Shown: positions 33,510 through 41,339 of the stretch, piece by piece
Layout: each line of letters opens with the position of its first letter
Position numbering within the stretch: position 1 is the first letter of the stretch
Assembly: GCA_902801465.1 (NCBI GenBank)
Contig: CADCIH010000001.1
Span: 248,001-312,000, forward strand
Source: an uncultured Bacteroidia bacterium
GTDB lineage: Bacteria; Bacteroidota; Bacteroidia; Bacteroidales; F082
Direction: 5' to 3'
DNA: 64,000 nt
Program-made: the position numbers and the translations under genes
The notes under the pieces: model-generated
Told to the model about the DNA's origin: nothing
Seen by the model: only the letters and a program-made list of their open reading frames with translations
Databases searched by the model: none

Positions 33510-34811
33510 TCAGATGCGTTCGATGTGTGCGCCGAGTCCGTTGAGGCGCAGGTCGATGTATTGGTAGCCGCGGTCGATTTGGTCGATGTTGTCGATGATG
33601 CTGACGCCTTGGGCTGACATGGCTGCGATGAGCAGGGCGACGCCGGCGCGGATGTCGGGAGAGCTCATGCGGATGCCTCTGAGGGCGTGATGGTGGTCGA
33701 GGCCGATGACGTTGGCGCGGTGGGGGTCGCAGAGGATGATTTGTGCGCCCATGTCGATGAGTTTGTCGACGAAGAACAGGCGGCTCTCGAACATCTTTTG
33801 GTGGATGAGTACGGTGCCTTTGGCTTGGGTGGCCACGACGAGGATGATGCTTATCAGGTCGGGGGTGAAGCCGGGCCAGGGGGCGTCGGCGATGGTGAGG
33901 ATGCTGCCGTCCATGAAGGTCTCCACCTCGTAGTGGTCTTGTGCGGGGATGTAGATGTCGTCGCCCTTGTATTCCATCTTGACGCCGATACGGCGGAACA
34001 TCTCGGGGATGATGCCGAGTTGTTCGATGCCGGCGTTTTTGATGGTGAGTTCCGATCCTGTCATGGCGGCCATGCCGATGAAGGAGCCCACTTCGATCAT
34101 GTCGGCCAGCAGGCGGTGGGTGGTGCCTTTCAGTTCGCTTACGCCGGTGATTTTCAGCAGGTTTGACCCGATGCCTTCGATTTTGGCGCCCATGCTGACG
34201 AGCATCTTGCAGAGTTGCACCAGGTAGGGCTCGCAGGCGGCGTTGAAGATGGTGGTCTCGCCTTCGGCCATGGTGGCGGCCATAACGATGTTGGCGGTGC
34301 CGGTGACGGAGGCTTCATCGAGGAGCATGTAGCAGCCGTGGAGTCCGTTGGGGGCGGAGGCTTTTTGCACGATGCCGTCGTTGTTGAAGGTGGCGCCGAG
34401 TTTCATGAGGCCGATGACGTGGGTGTCGAGGCGTCGGCGTCCGATCTTGTCGCCTCCGGGTTTGGGCATGTAGGCGGTGCCGAAGCGGGCGAGGAGGGGG
34501 CCAATCATCATCACGCTGCCGCGCAGGCGAGAGGCTTTCTGGGAGAACTCCTCGGTCTGGAAATAGTCGAAGTCGATGTCGCTGGCTTGCAGGCTGACGC
34601 GGTCGGGGGTGTTGCGGTGGACTTTGACGCCCATGCCTTTGAGCAGGTCGATGAGGTTGTTGATGTCGAGGATGTTGGGCAGGTTCTCGATGATGACTTC
34701 CTCTTTGGTGAGGAGGCTGGCGCAGATGATCTGCATGGCCTCGTTCTTGGCGCCCTGCGGCACAATCTCGCCTTTGAGTTTGTGGCCGCCTTCAATGCGG
34801 AATGATCCCAT
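33510..34811 (-). CDS. murA: UDP-N-acetylglucosamine 1-carboxyvinyltransferase
   Basis: A 433-residue MurA, first committed enzyme of peptidoglycan synthesis: it transfers enolpyruvate from PEP to UDP-GlcNAc. QGAKNEAMQIICASLL, RLRGSVMMIGPLLARFG and RIGVKMEYKGDD are typical. The active-site loop reads PKPGGDKIGRR with Asp121 where most MurA have the catalytic Cys; Cys-to-Asp forms are known to be active and insensitive to fosfomycin. It lies 3 nt behind the DUF4290 gene, an arrangement also seen in Bacteroides. Confidence 0.96.
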   Translation of the reverse strand: MGSFRIEGGHKLKGEIVPQGAKNEAMQIICASLLTKEEVIIENLPNILDINNLIDLLKGMGVKVHRNTPDRVSLQASDIDFDYFQTEEFSQKASRLRGSVMMIGPLLARFGTAYMPKPGGDKIGRRRLDTHVIGLMKLGATFNNDGIVQKASAPNGLHGCYMLLDEASVTGTANIVMAATMAEGETTIFNAACEPYLVQLCKMLVSMGAKIEGIGSNLLKITGVSELKGTTHRLLADMIEVGSFIGMAAMTGSELTIKNAGIEQLGIIPEMFRRIGVKMEYKGDDIYIPAQDHYEVETFMDGSILTIADAPWPGFTPDLISIILVVATQAKGTVLIHQKMFESRLFFVDKLIDMGAQIILCDPHRANVIGLDHHHALRGIRMSSPDIRAGVALLIAAMSAQGVSIIDNIDQIDRGYQYIDLRLNGLGAHIERI

Positions 34812-34814
34812 GGC

Positions 34815-35498
34815 TTATTGTTGCTGTTGTTTGCGCTTCTTGTAGGCGGGGTTGTTGGGGTTGTTCATGTCGGCCTTGAGGTTCGACTGTTTCTTTTTCT
34901 TCTTTTTCTTGCCTTGGCCTTGTTGTCCGGGTTTCATGGAGGGTTCCACGCCGTTGAGTTTGGTCTCTTCGTCGAGAACCAGGCGACCATGTGACATGTT
35001 TTTGAGGTCGGCGATGATTTGTTGGTCACTGACCACGTTGCCGCCCCATTCGGTGTAGTTGCGTTTCATCTGGTTGGCGATGGAGAGGGCGAGGGCTTGG
35101 CGGGCTTCTTCGTCGTCGACGGCTGAGGCCATCTCGACCATCTTGGCCATGTAGTGGCCGTAGTGTCCGTATTCGATATGGTTGTTTTGGTAGCCCACGT
35201 GCCTAGGTCTCTCGGCTCGTGCCTGGGGTTCGGGCATGGGGTAGGGGCTGTCCACGTCGAGTTGGTAGTCGGAGATGATGTAGAGGTGGTCCCAGAGTTT
35301 GTGGAGGTAGTCGTCAGACTGTTTCACTTGGGGGTTCATCTGTGCCATGACGCTGATGATGAACTGTGCGGCTTCGGTGCGTTTCTGTCGGTCTTCGATT
35401 TCCATGAGGTGACGGATCATCTCCTGCATGTTGCGGCCGTATTCCGAGATGATGATTTGGCCGCGTTCGGTATTGTATAGCAATCCTTGTTTGTCCAT
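34815..35498 (-). CDS. DUF4290 domain protein
   Basis: A 227-residue soluble protein starting MDKQGLLYNTERGQIIISEYGRNMQEMI, the conserved opening of DUF4290 (split here only for length). It has an alpha-helical middle and a Lys/Gln-rich tail (about 195-227, KKKKKKK), which may bind nucleic acid. Function unknown; its constant place ahead of murA hints at an envelope or growth link. A start 162 nt further upstream is excluded by the promoter at 35517-35524. Confidence 0.85.
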   Translation of the reverse strand: MDKQGLLYNTERGQIIISEYGRNMQEMIRHLMEIEDRQKRTEAAQFIISVMAQMNPQVKQSDDYLHKLWDHLYIISDYQLDVDSPYPMPEPQARAERPRHVGYQNNHIEYGHYGHYMAKMVEMASAVDDEEARQALALSIANQMKRNYTEWGGNVVSDQQIIADLKNMSHGRLVLDEETKLNGVEPSMKPGQQGQGKKKKKKKQSNLKADMNNPNNPAYKKRKQQQQ

Positions 35499-35516
35499 AA
35501 TGATGCGATTTGAGTG

Positions 35517-35524
35517 CAAAATTA
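35517..35524 (-). promoter_or_regulatory. -7 box (TAATTTTG) of the DUF4290-murA operon
   Basis: An exact TAnnTTTG match on the minus strand, 18 nt upstream of the start at 35498. It is divergent from the box at 35575-35582. Confidence 0.65.
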
Positions 35525-35574
35525 CATTTTTTATAGGAAATAGATATAGTTGTTCGTTATTTATTATTATTTTG

Positions 35575-35582
35575 TATTTTTG
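35575..35582 (+). promoter_or_regulatory. -7 box (TATTTTTG) of the large surface protein gene
   Basis: An exact TAnnTTTG match 40 nt upstream of the start at 35623. A TTG at 35550-35552 is a possible -33 element, with a somewhat long spacer of 22. Confidence 0.6.
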
Positions 35583-35622
35583 CAGCTTCAAAAAACTGAT
35601 TCTATTTATTCTTAAAAAGACA

Positions 35623-38601
35623 ATGAAAAAGACTAATTTTTTTAAGCAGGTTGCCCTCATCTTACTCGCTGTGATGATGACCAGCGCTACGGCGTGGGCA
35701 CAAGAACAACAAATCCTTCGTATCTACACGACAGATGATTGGAACACATTTGCCGCTAATGTGAGCAGCGGCACTAACAACTACAACGGATGGATTGTGA
35801 CACTCGAAAACAACATCACCGTGACGACGACCGTGGGTGATGTCTCTAACACAAATAATCATTTTCGGGGCACCTTTAACGGTCAGGGCAACACCCTGAC
35901 CTTCAATAGTAGTGAGTATCTGGCCCCGTTTGGTTACACCTATAACGCCACCATCGAAAACCTTAAAGTAGAAGGCAATATCTACACCTCCGACATGTAT
36001 CCTGGTGGAATTGTTGGCCAACAATGGGGAACTCTCACCTTGCGCAACTGCCGCTGTAGCGTTAACATCCACTGCAGCAGAGCTGGCGAATGTGGTGCTG
36101 GGGGCCTTGTCGGCTATGTTTCGGGTTCGGTCAACACTGTGATTGAAGGTTGTCTGTTTAACGGCAGCTTGTTATCTGTGAATGATGGCGAAAATCTCTC
36201 AACCTCATGCGGTGGCTTTATAGGTTATTCTATAAGCGGAACATTTAACATCAGCAACTCGTTGCTCGCCCCAACCAACGTCACTATTGGTTATGGCAGT
36301 GGCGATCGACCCAGTTACATTTTTGCCCGCTCTTTCAACACCCAAGGTAATAGCAGCATCACAAACAGCTACTGGATTTATCCCACGGAGTTTGGTACTT
36401 ACCAGGGATTGCGAGCCCACACCATCACGGCTGGCGAGCATATCTCCGTGGAGTTTGCTGGAACTGAAACCGTCTATTCTTCCACGGGCATTCGTAGCTA
36501 CAGTAATGGCGGCATCAGATATGGTGGTGTGCTTTATGCAGGCAATAACTCAGACGCCAACTACGATGTGGTGAGCCTCACTCTGAATAACACCCCTGAA
36601 GAAGGTTACGTCTTCGACCATTACACTGCCAGCGCAGGCACTTTGACTGGCAGCGATAATCCTTACTCCCTCACTATGCCTGCTGAAGATGTGGTGATTA
36701 ACGGCGTGTTCATAGCACCTATCAATTACATGAACGCTGACGGCTCCATAGGTTACAAGGCAGCCAACGAATATACCGTCCTTACTGGCGGCGCTGCTAC
36801 TTCACTTGAAGCAGGTTGGTATGTGGTGAACAGCGACATCGACTACACGGGCAAAGTTACCCTTAACGGTGATGTGACCATCATCCTTTGCAATGGTTGC
36901 ACGATGAATGTTGGCACAGAAGAAAGCCCGATTAGCGGCCAAGGCCTTGACGCTCAAAATCTCACCATCTACGGGCAAACACTTGATGAAAATACAGCTG
37001 GAAAACTCAGTGTATATTGCAATGATCGATGGGCTTCCGCTTGCAATGCAACAAATTACGTACAGAATAGCGGAAATGTGGTGGTTGTCAATACTAATAA
37101 CGAGGCAGGTGGAACTCAAGAAGGTATCGGGGCTAACATCACTATCAACGGTGGCAAGTTATACGCCAGTGCTGATGTTAGGTCTCTTATATCTTCAAAC
37201 ATCAATATTAATGGCGGCAAGGTTACTACTATTGGATCCATATATGCTCTTAATAATAGTACAGTCACTATCAGTTGGACAAATGCAGACGATTATGTCA
37301 GTGCCACTTATTATAATGGGAATGTTACCCTTGCCAAGAATTTTATATACCAAAACAGTGTTTATGCTCCAGGTATTGTGTACGACCCATCTTCAACATT
37401 GGGAGGTAAGACCCTCCGTCCCTATGGAGTCAACACCCTTTCGGTGAAAGGCTGGGGCAATAGTGCCGAGAGCGACCACTGGGTGTTTATTGCATCGCCT
37501 GTGGCAACAGACGGCGGAGTGGCTTTCAGCTATGTCGATAACCTCATCAACACCACCACTGCGAATTACGACCTCTATCGCCTCAACAACACCAGTTGGG
37601 AGAACTCGAAGAACACCTCTGGACACTCCGATTTCACCACATTGGTCAACGGACGCGGTTACCTCTACGCCAACAAAGACGATGTCACATTGACCTTCAG
37701 CGGAACGCTCAACGATGCAACTGAGCAGAGTGTGCAAGTCTACGAAGGATACAATCTGGTGGGTAACCCGTTCCCAACGATGGCATATCTCAACCAATCT
37801 TATTACGCAATGAATGCTGACGGATCAAACATCGTGGCAACTCCGATGAATATTTCCAATCCGATTATGCCTTGCACGAGTGTTATTGTTGAAGCCAATC
37901 CCGGAACGGTTACGTTTAGTACCAAACAACCGCAGCAGCAAAGTTCAGGCTCCAACAACGGTTTCTTGCAAGTTGTTCTTGCTGAACAAGTGGCTACCCG
38001 TGGCGGTGAAACTACTACTATGATTGACAATGCAATTGTCAGCTTCAACGAAGGCGATGAACTGGGCAAGTTTTATTTCGGCGAACAAGATGCCAAGATC
38101 TATATCCCGCAAGATGGTAAGGAATATGCCATCGTCCATGGTGGAAACCAAGGCGTGATGCCGCTGAACTTCGAAGCCAATGAGAACGGCGAATACACCT
38201 TGACCGTCTCGGAAACTTTCAACTCTCAACTTTCCACTCTCCACTTAATCGACAATCTCACCGGTGCCGACGTCGACCTCCTGTCCACCCCGAGCTACCA
38301 GTTCACTGCTAGAAAGACCGACTTCGCCTCGAGGTTCAAACTCGTGTTCCGTACGAACGGCGTCGACAACACCAGTGATAGTGACAACGCTTTCGCCTAC
38401 TACAGCGACGGACAGATCTACCTCGTCGGTGATGAGGACACCCTCAACGCCACCATGCAGGTGATCGACATCACCGGTCGTATCGTCGTCCGCAGCGTCG
38501 GTGCAAACGTCATCTCCACCAACGGTTTGGTTCCTGGCGTTTACACAATCCAAATGGTCCAAAACAATCAGGTTAGAAATCAAAAGATAATAATCAAATA
38601 A
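35623..38601 (+). CDS. Large beta-helix/GLUG-like surface protein, T9SS cargo
   Basis: A 992-residue secreted protein with a signal peptide ending ATAWAQ. The N-terminal part (about 60-240) has repeated G-G-L/I-V/I-G turns (FRGTFNGQGNTLTF, GGIVGQQWGTL, GGLVGYVSGS, GGFIGYSISG) typical of GLUG or beta-helix adhesins. It is followed by an InlB-type repeat (NNTPEEGYVFDHYTASAGTL, about 325-365), a second repetitive region (about 430-580) and a T9SS-type tail (MQVIDITGRIVV, GVYTIQMVQNN). A heptamer repeat (38217-38248) is read in frame near residue 870 as NSQLSTLH. Probably an adhesin; ligand unknown. It starts an operon with the 86-residue gene. Confidence 0.8.
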   Translation: MKKTNFFKQVALILLAVMMTSATAWAQEQQILRIYTTDDWNTFAANVSSGTNNYNGWIVTLENNITVTTTVGDVSNTNNHFRGTFNGQGNTLTFNSSEYLAPFGYTYNATIENLKVEGNIYTSDMYPGGIVGQQWGTLTLRNCRCSVNIHCSRAGECGAGGLVGYVSGSVNTVIEGCLFNGSLLSVNDGENLSTSCGGFIGYSISGTFNISNSLLAPTNVTIGYGSGDRPSYIFARSFNTQGNSSITNSYWIYPTEFGTYQGLRAHTITAGEHISVEFAGTETVYSSTGIRSYSNGGIRYGGVLYAGNNSDANYDVVSLTLNNTPEEGYVFDHYTASAGTLTGSDNPYSLTMPAEDVVINGVFIAPINYMNADGSIGYKAANEYTVLTGGAATSLEAGWYVVNSDIDYTGKVTLNGDVTIILCNGCTMNVGTEESPISGQGLDAQNLTIYGQTLDENTAGKLSVYCNDRWASACNATNYVQNSGNVVVVNTNNEAGGTQEGIGANITINGGKLYASADVRSLISSNININGGKVTTIGSIYALNNSTVTISWTNADDYVSATYYNGNVTLAKNFIYQNSVYAPGIVYDPSSTLGGKTLRPYGVNTLSVKGWGNSAESDHWVFIASPVATDGGVAFSYVDNLINTTTANYDLYRLNNTSWENSKNTSGHSDFTTLVNGRGYLYANKDDVTLTFSGTLNDATEQSVQVYEGYNLVGNPFPTMAYLNQSYYAMNADGSNIVATPMNISNPIMPCTSVIVEANPGTVTFSTKQPQQQSSGSNNGFLQVVLAEQVATRGGETTTMIDNAIVSFNEGDELGKFYFGEQDAKIYIPQDGKEYAIVHGGNQGVMPLNFEANENGEYTLTVSETFNSQLSTLHLIDNLTGADVDLLSTPSYQFTARKTDFASRFKLVFRTNGVDNTSDSDNAFAYYSDGQIYLVGDEDTLNATMQVIDITGRIVVRSVGANVISTNGLVPGVYTIQMVQNNQVRNQKIIIK
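38217..38248. repeat. Heptanucleotide tandem repeat (AACTCTC family) inside a gene
   Basis: AACTCTC, AACTTTC, CACTCTC, CACTTAA follow one another inside the large surface protein gene and encode NSQLSTLHL in frame. Confidence 0.65.
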
Positions 38602-38612
38602 TAAAAGACACT

Positions 38613-38873
38613 ATGAAAAAAACATTGTTAACCATCGCAATCCTGTTAGGTCTCTCATTGGGTGCTTCCGCACAAGGCGGACTCTTTGGATACGGTAACG
38701 TCTCTGAAGAAAATAACTATAGTGCCGGCAACCGTGACCAACAGACGGGTCTTTTGCTGCCCACCCAGCATGGTTCAGATACCGACCAGCCCAGTGTTCC
38801 CGTCGGTAGCGGCATCGTGCTGCTGATTGGATTTGGCGCTGCATACGCATTGAAAAATAGGAAAGAAAAATAA
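38613..38873 (+). CDS. Small secreted protein with C-terminal membrane anchor
   Basis: An 86-residue protein: signal peptide (cleavage near GASAQ, residue 21), a Gly/Ser/Thr-rich low-complexity middle (GGLFGYG, LLLPTQHGSDTDQPS), then a hydrophobic helix after a Pro-Val-Gly-Ser turn (PVGSGIVLLIGFGAAYAL, about 63-80) and a basic end KNRKEK. The layout of turn, helix and basic tail resembles sorting signals of the PEP-CTERM/LPXTG type, but no known box is present. It begins 11 nt after the large surface protein and is closed by a hairpin terminator, so the two are co-transcribed. Function unknown. Confidence 0.75.
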   Translation: MKKTLLTIAILLGLSLGASAQGGLFGYGNVSEENNYSAGNRDQQTGLLLPTQHGSDTDQPSVPVGSGIVLLIGFGAAYALKNRKEK

Positions 38874-38904
38874 GCCTAGCCAATAGCCAAGCTTTAACGA
38901 TAAT

Positions 38905-38955
38905 CCGCCCTCTCGTTGCGTGGTCTGCCACGGACGGGAGAGCGGATGCTTTTTT
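38905..38955 (+). terminator. Hairpin terminator after the small anchored protein gene
   Basis: An interrupted stem (ATCCGC...CGTGG / CCACG...GCGGAT) is followed by a run of seven T reaching the uvrD stop codon. Confidence 0.75.
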
Positions 38956-41261
38956 TAATGAAGTATCGCCAATCGGGCGAACTTCAGCATAAGTTGCTTG
39001 GTGCCGGCGGTGTCGAACTTGACAGTGGCTTTCTTGTTGGCTCCGGCGCCATCAACGGAAATCACCGTTCCATCGCCGAATTTCTGATGTCTTACACGCA
39101 TACCCTCTTGGATAAGGTCGGGGTTAGAGGCCTCGAAATCGGACGGAGTACTTGGCTGACTTGACGTCGGCGGCGTGTAGGAGCTGCGCTGGGGACGTGT
39201 CGGCTCAGGCTTGCGGAAGCCCATACCGCGACCGCTCCAGCCGCGACGCTCCTCGTCGAACGAAGAGGTGCCATGGAACGAGGCCTTGCGGGGACGGTCG
39301 ATGAGCTTGTCGTCGATCTCCTCGATGAAACGTGAGGGCTCGCTCAATGTCAGGTTGCCGTAACGGTAACGTGTCTCGGCATAACTCAAGGTGAGCTTGG
39401 TCATGGCGCGGGTGACGGCCACGTAGAACAGGCGGCGTTCCTCCTCCAGCTCCTCGCGGGTGCTGAGGCTCATGATGCCAGGGAAGAGGTTCTCTTCCAT
39501 GCCAGCCACATACACGTAGGGGAACTCCAAGCCCTTGGCGGAGTGGATGGTCATCAGGCTCACGCAGTCCTCTTCGGTGTCGTCCTTCTTCATCTCGTTG
39601 TCGGTGAGCAACGCCACGTCTTCCATGAAACGCACCAGGTCGACCTGCGCGGCCTCGCCAGTGGTCTCGTCGACCTGCTGGTCGCTGAACTCCATGATGG
39701 CGTTGAGCAGTTCCTCGATGTTCTCCACGCGGCTGACACTCTCGGGGGTGTCTTCCTCCTTCAGGAGCTTGATGATGCCGATGCTGTTGGTGATGTGTTT
39801 GGCGAGCTCGAAGGCGTTCATCTTGCCTTGTTGGCTCTGGAAGCTCTTGATCAGGACCACGAAGTCACGCACCTTGTTCACCGTTCCCATGTTGAAGTCG
39901 GTGGGGAACTGGTCGTTGGCGATGCACTGCCAGATGGAGGTCTTGTGTTCGTTGGCGAAGACCATCATGCGTTCGATGCTCTTCTCGCCGATGCCTCGGG
40001 CGGGGTAGTTGATGATGCGCAGCAGCGACTGTTCGTCTTCGGGGTTGATGACCACGCGGAAGTAAGCCAGAAGGTCTTTGATCTCCTTGCGGTCGTAGAA
40101 CGAGAGGCCTCCGTAGATCTTATAGGGGATGTTCTGTTTGCGTAGGGCGGCTTCCATGGAGCGGCTCTGGGCGTTGGTGCGGTAGAGGATGGCAAAGTCC
40201 TTGTTGTTGAGTTGCCGCGACATCTTGTAGTGGAAGATGGAGTTGGCCACTTGGGTGCCTTCTTCCGAGTCGGTGGCGGCGTGAAGCAGGGTGATGAGCT
40301 CGCCTTGTTCGTTGTCGCTCCACACGCGTTTCTTGATCTGGTCCTTGTTATGTGCTATGATGCAGTTCGATGCCTCGACGATGGTCTTGGTGGACCGGTA
40401 GTTCTGTTCCAGGCGGATGAGCTTATAGTCGGGGTAGTCGTTTTTGAAGTTCAGGATGTTCTGTATGTTGGCCCCACGGAAGCCGTAGATCGACTGGGCG
40501 TCGTCGCCCACCACGCAGATGTTCTCGAAGAGGGCGGCCAGACGGCGGATGATGAGGTATTGTGCGAAGTTGGTGTCCTGGTACTCGTCCACAAGAATGT
40601 ACTTGAAGTGGTTTTGGTACTTGTAGAGGATGTCGGGGTTGTCGCGGAGCAGCACGTTGGTGAAGAAGAGGATGTCGTCGAAGTCCATCGCATTGGCGCG
40701 TTGCAGGCGGTTGTTATACACCTGGAAAATCTGGGCGATGAGGGGCTTGTTGGCCTTACGGTCGGTCTCCTGGATGACGGCGTCGTTGGCGTAGTCCTCG
40801 GGCGAGTAGAGGCTCGACTTGGCGGCGGAGATGCGTGCTTGGATGTGTTTGGCGGGATACACCTTGGTATCGAGCTGCATCTCCTTGAGTATCTGGTTGA
40901 TGAGCGACTTGGAGTCGTCGGTGTCGTAGATGGTGAAGGCGGAGGTGAATCCGATGTGCTCGGCCTCGATGCGTAGGATGCGGGCGAAGATGGAGTGGAA
41001 GGTGCCCATCCACACGTTGCGTGCATCGTCGGCGTTGACGAGTTTGACGATACGGTCTTTCATCTCACGGGCGGCCTTGTTGGTGAAGGTCAGCGCCATG
41101 ATCGTGAAAGGGTCGATGCCTTCGGAGATCATATATGCGATGCGGTAGGTGAGGGCGCGGGTCTTGCCCGAGCCGGCACCGGCGATGACCATCACGGGGC
41201 CATTGATGGTGGTGACGGCCTCGCGCTGGGGCTCATTAAGTTGGTCGAGTATATTGGACAT
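38955..41261 (-). CDS. UvrD/PcrA-type ATP-dependent DNA helicase
   Basis: A 768-residue superfamily I helicase for repair and for clearing replication forks. Motifs: Walker A VIAGAGSGKTRALTYR (about 26), motif II LVDEYQDTN, motif III GDDAQSIYGFRGA, motif IV RLEQNYRST, motif V SLMTIHSAKGLEF and motif VI LFYVAVTRA. The C-terminal 45 residues (VRHQKFGDGTVISVDG) form the Tudor-like domain of PcrA that contacts RNA polymerase. Length is usual for PcrA. The -7 box lies at 41285-41292, face to face with the next gene's promoter. Confidence 0.95.
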   Translation of the reverse strand: MSNILDQLNEPQREAVTTINGPVMVIAGAGSGKTRALTYRIAYMISEGIDPFTIMALTFTNKAAREMKDRIVKLVNADDARNVWMGTFHSIFARILRIEAEHIGFTSAFTIYDTDDSKSLINQILKEMQLDTKVYPAKHIQARISAAKSSLYSPEDYANDAVIQETDRKANKPLIAQIFQVYNNRLQRANAMDFDDILFFTNVLLRDNPDILYKYQNHFKYILVDEYQDTNFAQYLIIRRLAALFENICVVGDDAQSIYGFRGANIQNILNFKNDYPDYKLIRLEQNYRSTKTIVEASNCIIAHNKDQIKKRVWSDNEQGELITLLHAATDSEEGTQVANSIFHYKMSRQLNNKDFAILYRTNAQSRSMEAALRKQNIPYKIYGGLSFYDRKEIKDLLAYFRVVINPEDEQSLLRIINYPARGIGEKSIERMMVFANEHKTSIWQCIANDQFPTDFNMGTVNKVRDFVVLIKSFQSQQGKMNAFELAKHITNSIGIIKLLKEEDTPESVSRVENIEELLNAIMEFSDQQVDETTGEAAQVDLVRFMEDVALLTDNEMKKDDTEEDCVSLMTIHSAKGLEFPYVYVAGMEENLFPGIMSLSTREELEEERRLFYVAVTRAMTKLTLSYAETRYRYGNLTLSEPSRFIEEIDDKLIDRPRKASFHGTSSFDEERRGWSGRGMGFRKPEPTRPQRSSYTPPTSSQPSTPSDFEASNPDLIQEGMRVRHQKFGDGTVISVDGAGANKKATVKFDTAGTKQLMLKFARLAILH

Positions 41262-41281
41262 TATGGGGAAATCAAATTAAG

Positions 41282-41312
41282 TTGCAAAGATACGCAGATT
41301 TTGTTATTTTTG
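41282..41312 (+). promoter_or_regulatory. Promoter of the GLUG-like surface protein gene
   Basis: -33 TTG at 41282-41284 and -7 TATTTTTG at 41305-41312 with 20 nt between them. The -33 region abuts the minus-strand -7 box of the helicase gene. Confidence 0.65.
41285..41292 (-). promoter_or_regulatory. -7 box (TATCTTTG) of the uvrD/pcrA gene
   Basis: An exact TAnnTTTG match on the minus strand, 24 nt upstream of the helicase start, within the spacer of the opposing promoter. Confidence 0.6.
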
Positions 41313-41339
41313 CGTCATGTTTTTTAAAAGAAACTTATC

